A program made the position numbers and the translations under genes. DNA of 64,000 nucleotides from Pycnococcus provasolii (lineage: Eukaryota > Chlorophyta > Pseudoscourfieldiophyceae > Pseudoscourfieldiales). Below the pieces are notes generated by a model. It was given only the letters and a program-made list of their open reading frames with translations. It was not told where the DNA came from and did no database searches. Below, piece by piece: positions 1 to 8,275 of the stretch. The stretch lies in NCBI GenBank assembly GCA_049487715.1, contig CP150576.1, forward strand, positions 1-64,000, given 5' to 3'. Numbering within the stretch: position 1 is the stretch's first letter; every line of letters begins with the position of its first letter.

Positions 1-148
1 CTAACCCTAACCCTAACCCTAACCCTAACCCTAACCCTAACCCTAACCCTAACCCTAACCCTAACCCTAACCCTAACCCTAACCCTAACCCTAACCCTAA
101 CCCTAACCCTAACCCTAACCCTAACCCTAACCCTAACCCTAACCCTAA
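1..148. repeat. Terminal telomere repeat (CCCTAA)n
   Basis: About 25 perfect tandem copies of CCCTAA run from the first base, so this is the left end of a chromosome with the G-rich strand (TTAGGG) pointing outward. TTAGGG is the vertebrate/fungal/many-protist type; it differs from the TTTAGGG common in land plants. No degenerate units occur in this outer block. Confidence 0.97.
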
Positions 149-240
149 CCCTAATTGTAACCCTAATTGTAACCCTAATTGTAACCCTAATTGTAACCCT
201 AATTGTAACCCTAATTGTAACCCTAATTGTAACCCTAATT
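149..240. repeat. Variant telomere array (CCCTAATTGTAA)n
   Basis: Directly internal to the pure telomere are seven complete 12-bp units CCCTAATTGTAA and a final 8-bp partial unit. Every second hexamer is TTGTAA in place of CCCTAA. The strict alternation and the homogeneity between units suggest amplification of one variant dimer rather than random telomerase errors. The array ends abruptly at 240. Confidence 0.93.
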
Positions 241-357
241 GCCAGGCTGGCAGTTTGACACACATTTTGAAAAAACAAATTTGCCTCCGGTATGCGGCCG
301 ACCGTCGGCCAGTGTCGTGCAGAACGAAGCCAATAACAAAAGCCATTTTTGAGGCAG

Positions 358-1017
358 TTAGGTTTGATTCGAAGCATTCATTTGCGGCACGAGGTTGGTC
401 AAAATAGGCCTTAGGATGACATAGTTTAGCACGCCCGTGCGCACGTTCCGAATAAACTCCCGCCCCATGGGCCACGGCGAGAGGAAGTGGTTCATCGGCC
501 AAATGTGTCCCACCTGAGGCTTGGTGGCGAGCCAGTCGGGCAGGTTGGTGAAGTTGAAGCCCGCCTCCTGCTCGAGCCACGCGAGAATGAACGCGACGAA
601 GTTGTAGATGACGTAAGCCTCGTAGGTTTCGCGCAACGCGTGTATGAGCGTGCTTACTTCCTCGTCGTAGAGCACGAGCGCGAGCCAGCTGTCGACGGAG
701 TAGATGGGCACCATGAGAATGATACGCACGATGTAGCGCTGCAGATTCGGCTTGTTGAACGTGCATATGTGGTTCCAGACTTCCATGAAGCTGATTCCCA
801 GCGCAATGGCCATGAATATTGCCGCGGTTGCGATAGTCGCGCTGTAGCTCTTCTTTGCGAGAATTTCCTGCAGCGACAGCGGCACGGCGACGATGCCAGC
901 GACCGCGAATAGCGCGAGTGCCGCGACTCTCCATACTTTGCGTCTCCTGTGTTTCTTCCAGGTGCTGAGGAACTCCTTGTCGAGTCCGCGCGTCGAGCCC
1001 ATGTCCGTGTCTTCCAT
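358..1017 (-). CDS. TMEM184/LAZ1-like (DUF300, OST-alpha family) membrane protein, 3'-truncated
   Basis: The 219-aa product carries the signature of the TMEM184/organic solute transporter alpha family (PF03619): hydrophobic helices near residues 30-50, 58-80, 93-120 and 130-150, a FMEVWNH stretch, and IYSVDSWLAL, which is typical of the family. The match continues to GVLNYVILRP (about residues 197-206) and then stops. Family members are usually around 350-450 aa, so the last helices and cytoplasmic tail are missing. Only 117 bp separate the stop from the variant telomere array, so there is no room for the rest. The first helices look intact, with G/C-rich codon use like neighbouring genes. 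It is probably a truncated subtelomeric copy; function of the remnant is doubtful. Confidence 0.72.
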   Translation of the reverse strand: MEDTDMGSTRGLDKEFLSTWKKHRRRKVWRVAALALFAVAGIVAVPLSLQEILAKKSYSATIATAAIFMAIALGISFMEVWNHICTFNKPNLQRYIVRIILMVPIYSVDSWLALVLYDEEVSTLIHALRETYEAYVIYNFVAFILAWLEQEAGFNFTNLPDWLATKPQVGHIWPMNHFLSPWPMGREFIRNVRTGVLNYVILRPILTNLVPQMNASNQT

Positions 1018-1190
1018 GAGAGGAGCTGACGGTGACAGGCGACGCTTCTCGATTTAGCGCAGCAGCAGGGGGAGGGGGGGAAGGGGAACGGGGAAGAAGG
1101 GAGGGGAAGAAGGGAGGGGAAGGGAGGGGCGGAAAAAGAGGACCGGGGACGGGGAGGGGGATATTGAAGCAAAACGGTAAAACGCACAAC

Positions 1191-1210
1191 ACCCTAACCC
1201 TAACCCTAAT
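1191..1210. repeat. Interstitial telomere tract
   Basis: Three consecutive CCCTAA units in the same orientation as the chromosome end lie about 1.2 kb inside it. Together with the terminal array they bracket the truncated TMEM184-like gene. This looks like a former end or a junction used in end repair. Confidence 0.85.
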
Positions 1211-1217
1211 CAGGCGT

Positions 1218-2142
1218 TAGCAGGGTTGGGTTCTTTCCCTTCCTTCCTTCGGGCGGGCGGGCGGGCTCCCTTCTCCTGCCGCGGCCTGGGCGCGGCATCC
1301 TGTGCTTTTGTCGCCGCACCTTGCGTCGACATCAAGCACTCGCGCGTCGGAGTTACGCGCAGAGGTCACTGTAGGACTGTGTCCACAGTTTCATGGCGGC
1401 ACCTGGAGGCGCCGACCAACCCGAGCTCGCAGAGCAAATCCAGTTGCTCCGCGAGCAAAAGTGCCGTCAAATTGTTTATACTTTTAGCGAAAGGTATTTG
1501 CTATTTTATCGCCCCACGACCGCCTCCACGCCGCCCGAGTCGACGATGCGCGCGCATCCGTTATGAAAATAATTTGGAGATGCAAGAGCTTCCACCCCAA
1601 GCCCCAAGGGGTTTCAGAATTGGGGGTTCAAGATAAGTGGCAATCTGGAATATCGAGCGCGCCGAGAGATAAAAGCGCTTGGTGGCAGTAGAAGACGGTA
1701 AAGGAAGGCAGTGCCGGAACGTAGCGCAGAACCGCGAGCGTGGCGTAGTACGTCACCCTCTTCGGGCGCCTCACAGACTGGAGCATAGAGATGGCTGTAA
1801 GCGTTGCGATGACCGCAACATGCACAAGGTAGTTCTTGCAGAACGTGAAAATTGGTGTTAGCGCGTGCCAAACGGCAAACGGTCGGCGGCGCGCCTTGCA
1901 CAGCGTGTATGACGAGTCCAAGGACAGCGCTGAGGTTGGAAAAGTACCATACGGTCGCGCCCATAACCTCTCAAAAAAAAGATAACAAAAGTCAAAAACC
2001 ACTCTTTTGGGGTTCCAATTATCTTTCACACTATTCATTAAAGTACTGCGTGAATATCTTCACCTTTCAACCAAAATTATCTTTCCCCGATCCTTCATTT
2101 AACGACCTTCGCTTCGTGTCCAAGTCGAGCACAGCTAAAGGT
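1218..2142. other. Subtelomeric stretch with no confident gene
   Basis: No protein family is recognised. A 136-codon minus-strand frame at 1628-2038 and an overlapping one at 1614-1964 contain hydrophobic runs (for example LVHVAVIATLTAISML and GATVWYFSNLSAVLGLV). If both were read with a frame change near an A8 run at about 1973-1980 they would make a short multi-helix protein. This could be a decayed membrane-protein gene, but neither frame stands on its own. Confidence 0.3.
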
Positions 2143-5100
2143 CTAATGGATTAGCGCCACAACGGTGGCTCCCGCCGCAAAAGCAAGTGACGACACTCGC
2201 ACCGAGCTCGACATCTCTGGAGCCGTGGTCATCCCTATCTTCGTTGCCGTCGTCGCCTTCGCTGCCGTCGTCGTCGTGGAAGTCGCCGTGGGGGGAGCCT
2301 CCGTCGTCGTCGTGGAAGCCGCCGTGGGGGGAGCCTCCGTTGTCGTCGTAGGAGCCGCATTGGGGGCAATCGTCGTCGTGGGAGTGGGCTTGGTTGGGAG
2401 GGAGGGCGCAGTGACAAATAAGTCGGCGCGGATAACGTAGTAGTCGGAGCCGTAGGGCTTGTAGTGTGCCACGCGGTCGCTGAGGCCGACGTGCCAAGAG
2501 GGCGTCACCAAGTTGCTCACCGGCACCTCGGCAAGTATTGCAGCGTGCACCTCTGCTGTCGCCGCCACGCGCGCGGTGTGCTCGTCAGCGTTGGAGAGCA
2601 CATCCAGCAGGGAGTCGACGTTGGTGGAGCTGAAGCCGGCGTGGTTGTTGCCCTGGTCGGTGCGAAAGAAGGCGTTGAGGAACCACGCCGGGTCGCCCGC
2701 GGGGAGGGTGTTCTGAGCCCACATCAACAGGTCGAAGTCCCCGGTGTCGATGATACCCTGAGTCTCAGACCATTCGTCGCCGGTGAGCACCTTATCGACA
2801 CTGATGCCCAGGTCGGTGAGTGCCTGCTCAATCAGCGGCTGCATAATCACCAGGCCAGGGCGATGGGGGTAGGCAACCAGCTTGATGGTGAGCGCCTCGC
2901 CGCTCTTGGTGCGATTGCCGGTCGTGTCGTCGAGCGTCCACCCCGCCTCGTCTAAGAGGGCCTCCGCCTTGCTCTTTTGTCCATGCGTCTCGGAGGTGTC
3001 GGAGAAGTAGGGCGAGTAGTCTGGGAAGAGGCTGCGGGTGGCGCGGCCGCCCGCCAGAGCTTGCGACAGCGCGGAACGGTCGATGGCGAGGTCGATGGCC
3101 TGGCGCACCTTGACGTCCTGCATGTTGGGCCGGCGCAGGTTGTGGAACGCCATGTAATGGTAGCCCACCTCGAAGGACCTGACGTGAACATCCTCCGTGG
3201 CGCGCAGGTCGGTGAGGGTGTCGATGGGAAGGTGAAAGGCAACGTCAACCTTCTTGTCCTTCACAGCCTGCGCGAGGGCGTGGCCGTCGGCAAACTTCTT
3301 GATCACAATGAGGGGGCGCTCGTACGCCTGAGGGTAGTACGGGTTGGGGACGAGGTCGATGTGGTCGCCGGCGATGAATGTCTCGACGGCGTACGGCCCC
3401 GTGAACACGAAGTTGTTGTTTGCGTCCACAAAGTAAAGTGCAAACACCCACTCGGCAAGCACGGCGTCCATCACGTGGGTCCCGCGCTCGGACTCGATGC
3501 GTACCGTGAGGTTGTCTCGCGTGGTAACCTTCATCGTGCCCAGGGAGGACTTGGCGGAGGGGTTTTTCTCATTGAGCTCCGCGAGGCAGTTGGCGACATG
3601 CTGGGCATTCACCTCAGTGCCATCGGAGAACTTGTGCCCGGAGTTGAGCGTGACGTCCCAGACGAGGTCGCTCACCCTCGTCACTGACTTCGCCACCTGG
3701 GGAACGATGTCGCCTTTGTCGTTTACGGTGAAGAGGTTCTCGGAGATGCCGTGGCTGGTCAGGGCCCACGCATTGCTGCCTGAGCGAGGATCGAGGGCGC
3801 CGGTCATAAACGTCTGGCCCACCACAACTGGGTCGTGCAACTGCAGTATAGTGACAGCCTTGCTGAGCTTCAGGGGTCCTGGGCTGCCATTTTCAGTGAC
3901 AAATAAGTCGGCGCGGATAACGTAGTAGTCGGAGCCGTAGGGCTTGTAGTGTGCCACGCGGTCGCTGAGGCCGACGTGCCAAGAGGGCGTCACCAAGTTG
4001 CTCACCGGCACCTCGGCAAGTATTGCAGCGTGCACCTCTGCTGTCGCCGCCACGCGCGCGGTGTGCTCGTCAGCGTTGGAGAGCACATCCAGCAGGGAGT
4101 CGACGTTGGTGGAGCTGAAGCCGGCGTGGTTGTTGCCCTGGTCGGTGCGAAAGAAGGCGTTGAGGAACCACGCCGGGTCGCCCGCGGGGAGGGTGTTCTG
4201 AGCCCACATCAACAGGTCGAAGTCCCCGGTGTCGATGATACCCTGAGTCTCAGACCATTCGTCGCCGGTGAGCACCTTATCGACACTGATGCCCAGGTCG
4301 GTGAGTGCCTGCTCAATCAGCGGCTGCATAATCACCAGGCCAGGGCGATGGGGGTAGGCAACCAGCTTGATGGTGAGCGCCTCGCCGCTCTTGGTGCGAT
4401 TGCCGGTCGTGTCGTCGAGCGTCCACCCCGCCTCGTCTAAGAGGGCCTCCGCCTTGCTCTTTTGTCCATGCGTCTCGGAGGTGTCGGAGAAGTAGGGCGA
4501 GTAGTCTGGGAAGAGGCTGCGGGTGGCGCGGCCGCCCGCCAGAGCTTGCGACAGCGCGGAACGGTCGATGGCGAGGTCGATGGCCTGGCGCACCTTGACG
4601 TCCTGCATGTTGGGCCGGCGCAGGTTGTGGAACGCCATGTAATGGTAGCCCACCTCGAAGGACCTGACGTGAACATCCTCCGTGGCGCGCAGGTCGGTGA
4701 GGGTGTCGATGGGAAGGTGAAAGGCAACGTCAACCTTCTTGTCCTTCACAGCCTGCGCGAGGGCGTGGCCGTCGGCAAACTTCTTGATCACAATGAGGGG
4801 GCGCTCGTACGCCTGAGGGTAGTACGGGTTGGGGACGAGGTCGATGTGGTCGCCGGCGATGAATGTCTCGACGGCGTACGGCCCCGTGAACACGAAGTTG
4901 TTGTTTGCGTCCACAAAGTAAAGTGCAAACACCCACTCGGCAAGCACGGCGTCCATCACGTGGGTCCCGCGCTCGGACTCGATGCGTACCGTGAGGTTGT
5001 CTCGCGTGGTAACCTTCATCGTGCCCAGGGAGGACTTGGCGGAGGGGTTTTTCTCATTGAGCTCCGCGAGGCAGTTGGCGACATGCTGGGCATTCACCTC

Positions 5101-5415
5101 AGTGCCATCGGAGAACTTGTGCCCGGAGTTGAGCGTGACGTCCCAGACGAGGTCGCTCACCCTCGTCACTGACTTCGCCACCTGGGGAACGATGTCGCCT
5201 TTGTCGTTTACGGTGAAGAGGTTCTCGGAGATGCCGTGGCTGGTCAGGGCCCACGCATTGCTGCCTGAGCGAGGATCGAGGGCGCCGGTCATAAACGTCT
5301 GGCCCACCACAACTGGGTCGTGCAACTTCCATGCCCAGCTGCTGAGACCGAAGGAGCAGACCAGAATCACGATACGTGCGACACGAAACTTCATCACGAC
5401 TACGAAACGACGCAA
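2143..5415 (-). CDS. Secreted/surface family 5 solute-binding protein with tandemly duplicated binding domain
   Basis: The 1090-aa protein has a signal peptide (residues 1-29, hydrophobic core VARIVILVCSFGLSSWAW) followed by two copies of a bacterial extracellular solute-binding domain of family 5 (SBP_bac_5, PF00496; the oligopeptide/dipeptide/nickel binding type). Copy 1 is about residues 31-508, a 17-residue linker follows, and copy 2 is about 526-1003. The tail is Thr/Pro-rich and mucin-like (repeated TTTTEAPPTA) and ends in a hydrophobic segment, SLAFAAGATVVALI, suggesting a GPI or membrane anchor. In bacteria these proteins deliver peptides, nickel or similar ligands to an ABC importer; no permease or ATPase gene is nearby, so here it more likely acts as a surface binding protein. 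Bacterial origin by transfer is inferred from the family. The substrate cannot be told from sequence. Confidence 0.88.
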   Translation of the reverse strand: MRRFVVVMKFRVARIVILVCSFGLSSWAWKLHDPVVVGQTFMTGALDPRSGSNAWALTSHGISENLFTVNDKGDIVPQVAKSVTRVSDLVWDVTLNSGHKFSDGTEVNAQHVANCLAELNEKNPSAKSSLGTMKVTTRDNLTVRIESERGTHVMDAVLAEWVFALYFVDANNNFVFTGPYAVETFIAGDHIDLVPNPYYPQAYERPLIVIKKFADGHALAQAVKDKKVDVAFHLPIDTLTDLRATEDVHVRSFEVGYHYMAFHNLRRPNMQDVKVRQAIDLAIDRSALSQALAGGRATRSLFPDYSPYFSDTSETHGQKSKAEALLDEAGWTLDDTTGNRTKSGEALTIKLVAYPHRPGLVIMQPLIEQALTDLGISVDKVLTGDEWSETQGIIDTGDFDLLMWAQNTLPAGDPAWFLNAFFRTDQGNNHAGFSSTNVDSLLDVLSNADEHTARVAATAEVHAAILAEVPVSNLVTPSWHVGLSDRVAHYKPYGSDYYVIRADLFVTENGSPGPLKLSKAVTILQLHDPVVVGQTFMTGALDPRSGSNAWALTSHGISENLFTVNDKGDIVPQVAKSVTRVSDLVWDVTLNSGHKFSDGTEVNAQHVANCLAELNEKNPSAKSSLGTMKVTTRDNLTVRIESERGTHVMDAVLAEWVFALYFVDANNNFVFTGPYAVETFIAGDHIDLVPNPYYPQAYERPLIVIKKFADGHALAQAVKDKKVDVAFHLPIDTLTDLRATEDVHVRSFEVGYHYMAFHNLRRPNMQDVKVRQAIDLAIDRSALSQALAGGRATRSLFPDYSPYFSDTSETHGQKSKAEALLDEAGWTLDDTTGNRTKSGEALTIKLVAYPHRPGLVIMQPLIEQALTDLGISVDKVLTGDEWSETQGIIDTGDFDLLMWAQNTLPAGDPAWFLNAFFRTDQGNNHAGFSSTNVDSLLDVLSNADEHTARVAATAEVHAAILAEVPVSNLVTPSWHVGLSDRVAHYKPYGSDYYVIRADLFVTAPSLPTKPTPTTTIAPNAAPTTTTEAPPTAASTTTTEAPPTATSTTTTAAKATTATKIGMTTAPEMSSSVRVSSLAFAAGATVVALIH
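2409..3842 (-). repeat. Intragenic tandem duplication, C-terminal copy (1434 bp)
   Basis: Bases 2409-3842 match 3894-5327 at an offset of exactly 1485 bp. Translations in several frames are the same in both copies, so the DNA appears identical throughout. The repeat is 478 codons long and in frame. Confidence 0.93.
3894..5327 (-). repeat. Intragenic tandem duplication, N-terminal copy (1434 bp)
   Basis: This is the partner of 2409-3842. A 51-bp unique spacer (3843-3893, 17 codons) separates the copies. Divergence starts sharply at both edges: codon Lys30 (AAG) before this copy against Gln525 (CAG) before the other. Confidence 0.93.
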
Positions 5416-5733
5416 GAGTGTGCGCGCTTAACAATTTAATGAAGAGGAGAGCAAAGAGAACACGAAATTCCTGTGCAGGTAAGACGTATCGTCCAAAAAC
5501 GTTCAACATATCAACCGTCAGACTCGCGTTGTGAATTATGTATATTGCCAATAGAGTAAAAGTGACTTAATATGACGTTAGCGTGACAACGATAAAGTGA
5601 AGCTGTAATAATCGTTCTTTGTTCTGATTTGCGATAGTACAGACGGGATAAGAAAATATCTAATGTGCAGTAAATTAGTACATTCGAAGGTATGAAGACC
5701 AACCAGTTGCAGATATTATCAGAACTACAGTAA

Positions 5734-5818
5734 GATAAAACCCAAGGGGCATAGTAACGTAACGTTACGTAACGTTACGTAACGTTACGTTAATATGTAT
5801 GCCCTTGATAAAACCCAA
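5734..5818. repeat. Palindromic hairpin element flanked by 12-bp direct repeats
   Basis: The direct repeat GATAAAACCCAA occurs at 5734-5745 and 5807-5818. Between them lie inverted arms GGGCATA (5747-5753) and TATGCCC (5798-5804) enclosing a self-complementary core built from repeated ACGTTACGTA (about 5755-5791). The whole can fold into one near-perfect stem. The layout resembles a minimal MITE with a target duplication, or slippage products around a cruciform. Confidence 0.7.
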
Positions 5819-6047
5819 CCCAATGTTGCCCCCATGCATGACTAAGGGTTACCGTGAGAATTCAGTCCCATGATTCGCCTGGGATGTAATATCTGGATAT
5901 TAGGGGCCAAATGACTGTATTACCATTTTTTTTTCGTCACGCTATCATCATATGTGCAATAATATGTACTTCATATTACGTCACGGAACCGGGGCACTAC
6001 ATGCGTACCTCCCGGGGGGTTTGGGGCACTTTCTTCATTTCGCCTGA

Positions 6048-6154
6048 TTTCGGGCAGAACCTCGTCCCTCCCGGGAGTTTCGGGCAGAATCGCGTACCTC
6101 CCCCGGAGTTTCGGGCAGAATCGCGTACCTGCCCCGGGCAGAATCGCGTACCTC
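6048..6154. repeat. Imperfect GC-rich tandem repeat, about 31-bp unit
   Basis: Four units beginning GGGCAGAA occur at about 6052, 6082, 6113 and 6136, each followed by a variant of TCGCGTACCTCCC and GGAGTTTC. Spacing is 30, 31 and then 23 bp, so the last unit is shortened. No coding role is evident. Confidence 0.7.
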
Positions 6155-6480
6155 TCCTATCTCGACAGTCTGTCTCCACCAGGAAGGTGGTACGGCTTGT
6201 GAGCTTGCCATGATGTCGGCGCCATGGCGCCGTCGCCGGCGGTGGTGGTGCCTGTAGCCGCGCAGCCTGAGGTGTTGAGCTGGTGAGCTGGTGGACTGGT
6301 GAGGCGTGAGTATACCTCGTGTAAGTTAATGTTGTAACATCGTCAACAACATCTCGTTGTATACAACCTTAAGGTCAACCCACTCTCCCTTAAGGTCGCT
6401 TTTACCCTCCATGTTGGTTTGATGTTGAGAAAGTTGTTACATGTTGGCGCTGCCGTTCAGGACTAGCGCAACTCGCATAT

Positions 6481-7788
6481 TCAGATTGCTTGTAGGATTG
6501 GCATCACCTCCGCATCGAAGGTGGCATTTAGAGGCACCTTCAACTGGTATTGAAGTGCTACCCCAGCTGCAAGTCGAGCTAACACATAGGCAAGGGCAAC
6601 TGCTGCTGGTGGGAACACATTGACAGGTAGTGTGTAGTACTCAAATGGATGCGCCAGCATCCACGCTTGACGTATTGCCCATACTGTGACAATTCCAACT
6701 ATAGTTGCAGCGATTGCAGCAGCGAGGGCAAGGGATGCATATCTGACTATGACGTCAGGTCGTTCCCCTTTTAATGTCGTATTAATCGCACGGCCAGTGG
6801 CTGCAATTGCCGTGGCGGGCGCGAGAAAAAAAACAAAGGGCCACCAATGCGCAGTCGCAATCAGAAGAAGGACACGCGCGAGCACACCATGGATGGCGCG
6901 AAAGGAATTTGCAACGTGTCGGTGGTATCGGAGAAGTGCATAGCTCGAATGAATGAGCAAAACAGCGAGCAACACCAAACCAAAGATAAATGTTAGGTTG
7001 TCGATATCGGTGGTTGGTTTCAAGCTCAGTAGGTCAAGCTCTCGCTGCGAAGTCAAGAAAACGAGCTCGCCAACGGCGTGTACAATACCCCAAAACAGCG
7101 TTGCCCAGGCAGCGCTAACGTGGCACTCCTTCAGGACGGTAAGTGAGGTTCCAAGGAGCGGCGCCAGATACGATGCACCTGAGGAAGGAATTGAAACAAA
7201 GCTGAGGTGCCAGCTCAGAGGATATGCCGCGGCGATTGACACAGCAAGAGTAATAAAGTATGCGTTCTTTTGATAATAGGGAGAACTCACAAAGTAGACG
7301 AATGGCACGAGGAACCAGAGGCTCGAGGCGCCGGCCCAAAATGCCTTAAAGGCTATGACGCTGTAGCTATCCAATGCGTTTTGTAGCACCTCGTTGGAGG
7401 GTGGTGTAAAACCCTGAGCGCGGCGAGAAGCAAAGCGATGGCTCGCAAGTGCAGCTAGGCCAAGTGGCACCACCAGCACAGTTAACATGAAGCTCGCGAA
7501 TGGCGTGAAGCCAAGGACGCCTGGGCGAAAGCAGTACTCCTCCGTGACATGAGGGCCAGACTTCACGGTTTTGCAAGTAGGCACGGGAGCGAACTGGTTG
7601 GTCAAGCCACCCACACCGCCGACTCCGCCCACTTCGTCGCCCAGCCGCCAAAGGGCAATTCGCATTGGCTCGAACAGGATACTCGTGAACACCAGCGCGT
7701 AGAGCCCCCACGCTAGCGGCGGCACATAGGCGGGCGCCAGCGCAAGCGCGGCATGGTCCCCGGCCGTAGCCATGGCCAGGAAAACCAA
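6481..7788 (-). CDS. Ferric-reductase-like transmembrane protein without cytosolic dehydrogenase domain
   Basis: The 435-aa protein is largely hydrophobic with about ten membrane spans. It has the two paired histidines expected of the ferric reductase transmembrane domain (PF01794): H223-x13-H237 in one helix and H300-x13-H314 in another, the usual ligands for two stacked b-type haems. The first pair sits in ECHVSAAWATLFWGIVHA and the second in IHGVLARVLLLIATAHWW. Unlike FRO/FRE and NOX enzymes, no FAD-binding or NADPH-binding domain follows; the protein ends about 120 residues after the second pair, in further hydrophobic segments. It could pass electrons across a membrane using a separate donor, like the stand-alone cytochrome b members of the family. 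The N-terminus looks like a signal anchor. Electron donor and acceptor are unknown. Confidence 0.7.
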   Translation of the reverse strand: MVFLAMATAGDHAALALAPAYVPPLAWGLYALVFTSILFEPMRIALWRLGDEVGGVGGVGGLTNQFAPVPTCKTVKSGPHVTEEYCFRPGVLGFTPFASFMLTVLVVPLGLAALASHRFASRRAQGFTPPSNEVLQNALDSYSVIAFKAFWAGASSLWFLVPFVYFVSSPYYQKNAYFITLAVSIAAAYPLSWHLSFVSIPSSGASYLAPLLGTSLTVLKECHVSAAWATLFWGIVHAVGELVFLTSQRELDLLSLKPTTDIDNLTFIFGLVLLAVLLIHSSYALLRYHRHVANSFRAIHGVLARVLLLIATAHWWPFVFFLAPATAIAATGRAINTTLKGERPDVIVRYASLALAAAIAATIVGIVTVWAIRQAWMLAHPFEYYTLPVNVFPPAAVALAYVLARLAAGVALQYQLKVPLNATFDAEVMPILQAI

Positions 7789-8275
7789 GCAAAATAGGCT
7801 GAGTGAAGACCCTATGGTAGGCGGAAACTATTTCCAGCCCACCGACCCAAACTAATTATTACAGATTATTACAGATTATGGCCTGCCCTCTCCCAGGCGG
7901 GCTTTAGAGCTACCAATCACGCTCAGAATGCCCGCGTCAGTGTGGAGGTGCGCGACAACGGGAAGGGGCTCGATGGCGTGGACTCGTCTGAGATTTGGAG
8001 GGACGTGGCGGAGCTGGTGCACGGCTTCTCTGTACCAACGTGGAAGACTTCAATTACCGTATTATAGTGGCCGAACAAAACATGCCTTCCATAGTTTCGA
8101 CTTTCGAGGTGTGCACGTATTCCCCTCCAGGGCATAATGGATTTCAGTTCTACGGTGCATCCCCAAAAGGCCCAAATGATGCACAAAATTTTGCACTCTC
8201 CGCCCTTCCGCCTCACTCTTCCGATCTATCCAGAAAAAAGCTCATTTCACGTCGCCATCAACCGATTTCGGAGAT
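7789..8275. other. Spacer upstream of the GCK gene, with a possible ATPase-domain remnant
   Basis: The region holds a short triplicated ATTACAGATT motif around 7856-7880 and, on the plus strand, a codon stretch at about 7882-8069 listed separately as a possible relic. The 3' part should contain the promoter and 5' untranslated region of the GCK-domain gene. No other gene is seen. Confidence 0.5.
7882..8069 (+). pseudogene. Possible GHKL ATPase (MutL/MLH-type) fragment
   Basis: In one plus frame the translation contains ARVSVEVRDNGKGLDGVD at about 7924-7977, preceded by an Asn/Ala-rich segment. This resembles motif I and its lead-in in GHKL ATPases (MutL/MLH/PMS, Hsp90, histidine kinases), where an Asp-x-Gly-x-Gly follows beta strands of this type. 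The frame has no suitable start and reaches a stop after about 60 codons, and no other GHKL motif follows. It is either a relic or a chance resemblance. Confidence 0.3.

Larger units (their letters stand above)
5416..6480. other. Intergenic region with small repeats
   Basis: This stretch of about 1.06 kb is more AT-rich than the genes. It holds a short palindromic element (5734-5818) and a GC-rich imperfect tandem repeat (6048-6154), listed separately. The frames present are short and not family-like; I see no gene. Confidence 0.6.

Noticed and set aside
487-912. Open frame antisense to the TMEM184-like gene
   Set aside because: It is a shadow of the G/C-biased gene on the minus strand; no family pattern is seen.
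2143-5415. Solute-binding protein as evidence of bacterial contamination
   Set aside because: It sits 2 kb from a eukaryotic telomere, shares the local codon bias and carries a mucin-like tail, so contamination is unlikely in a contiguous sequence.
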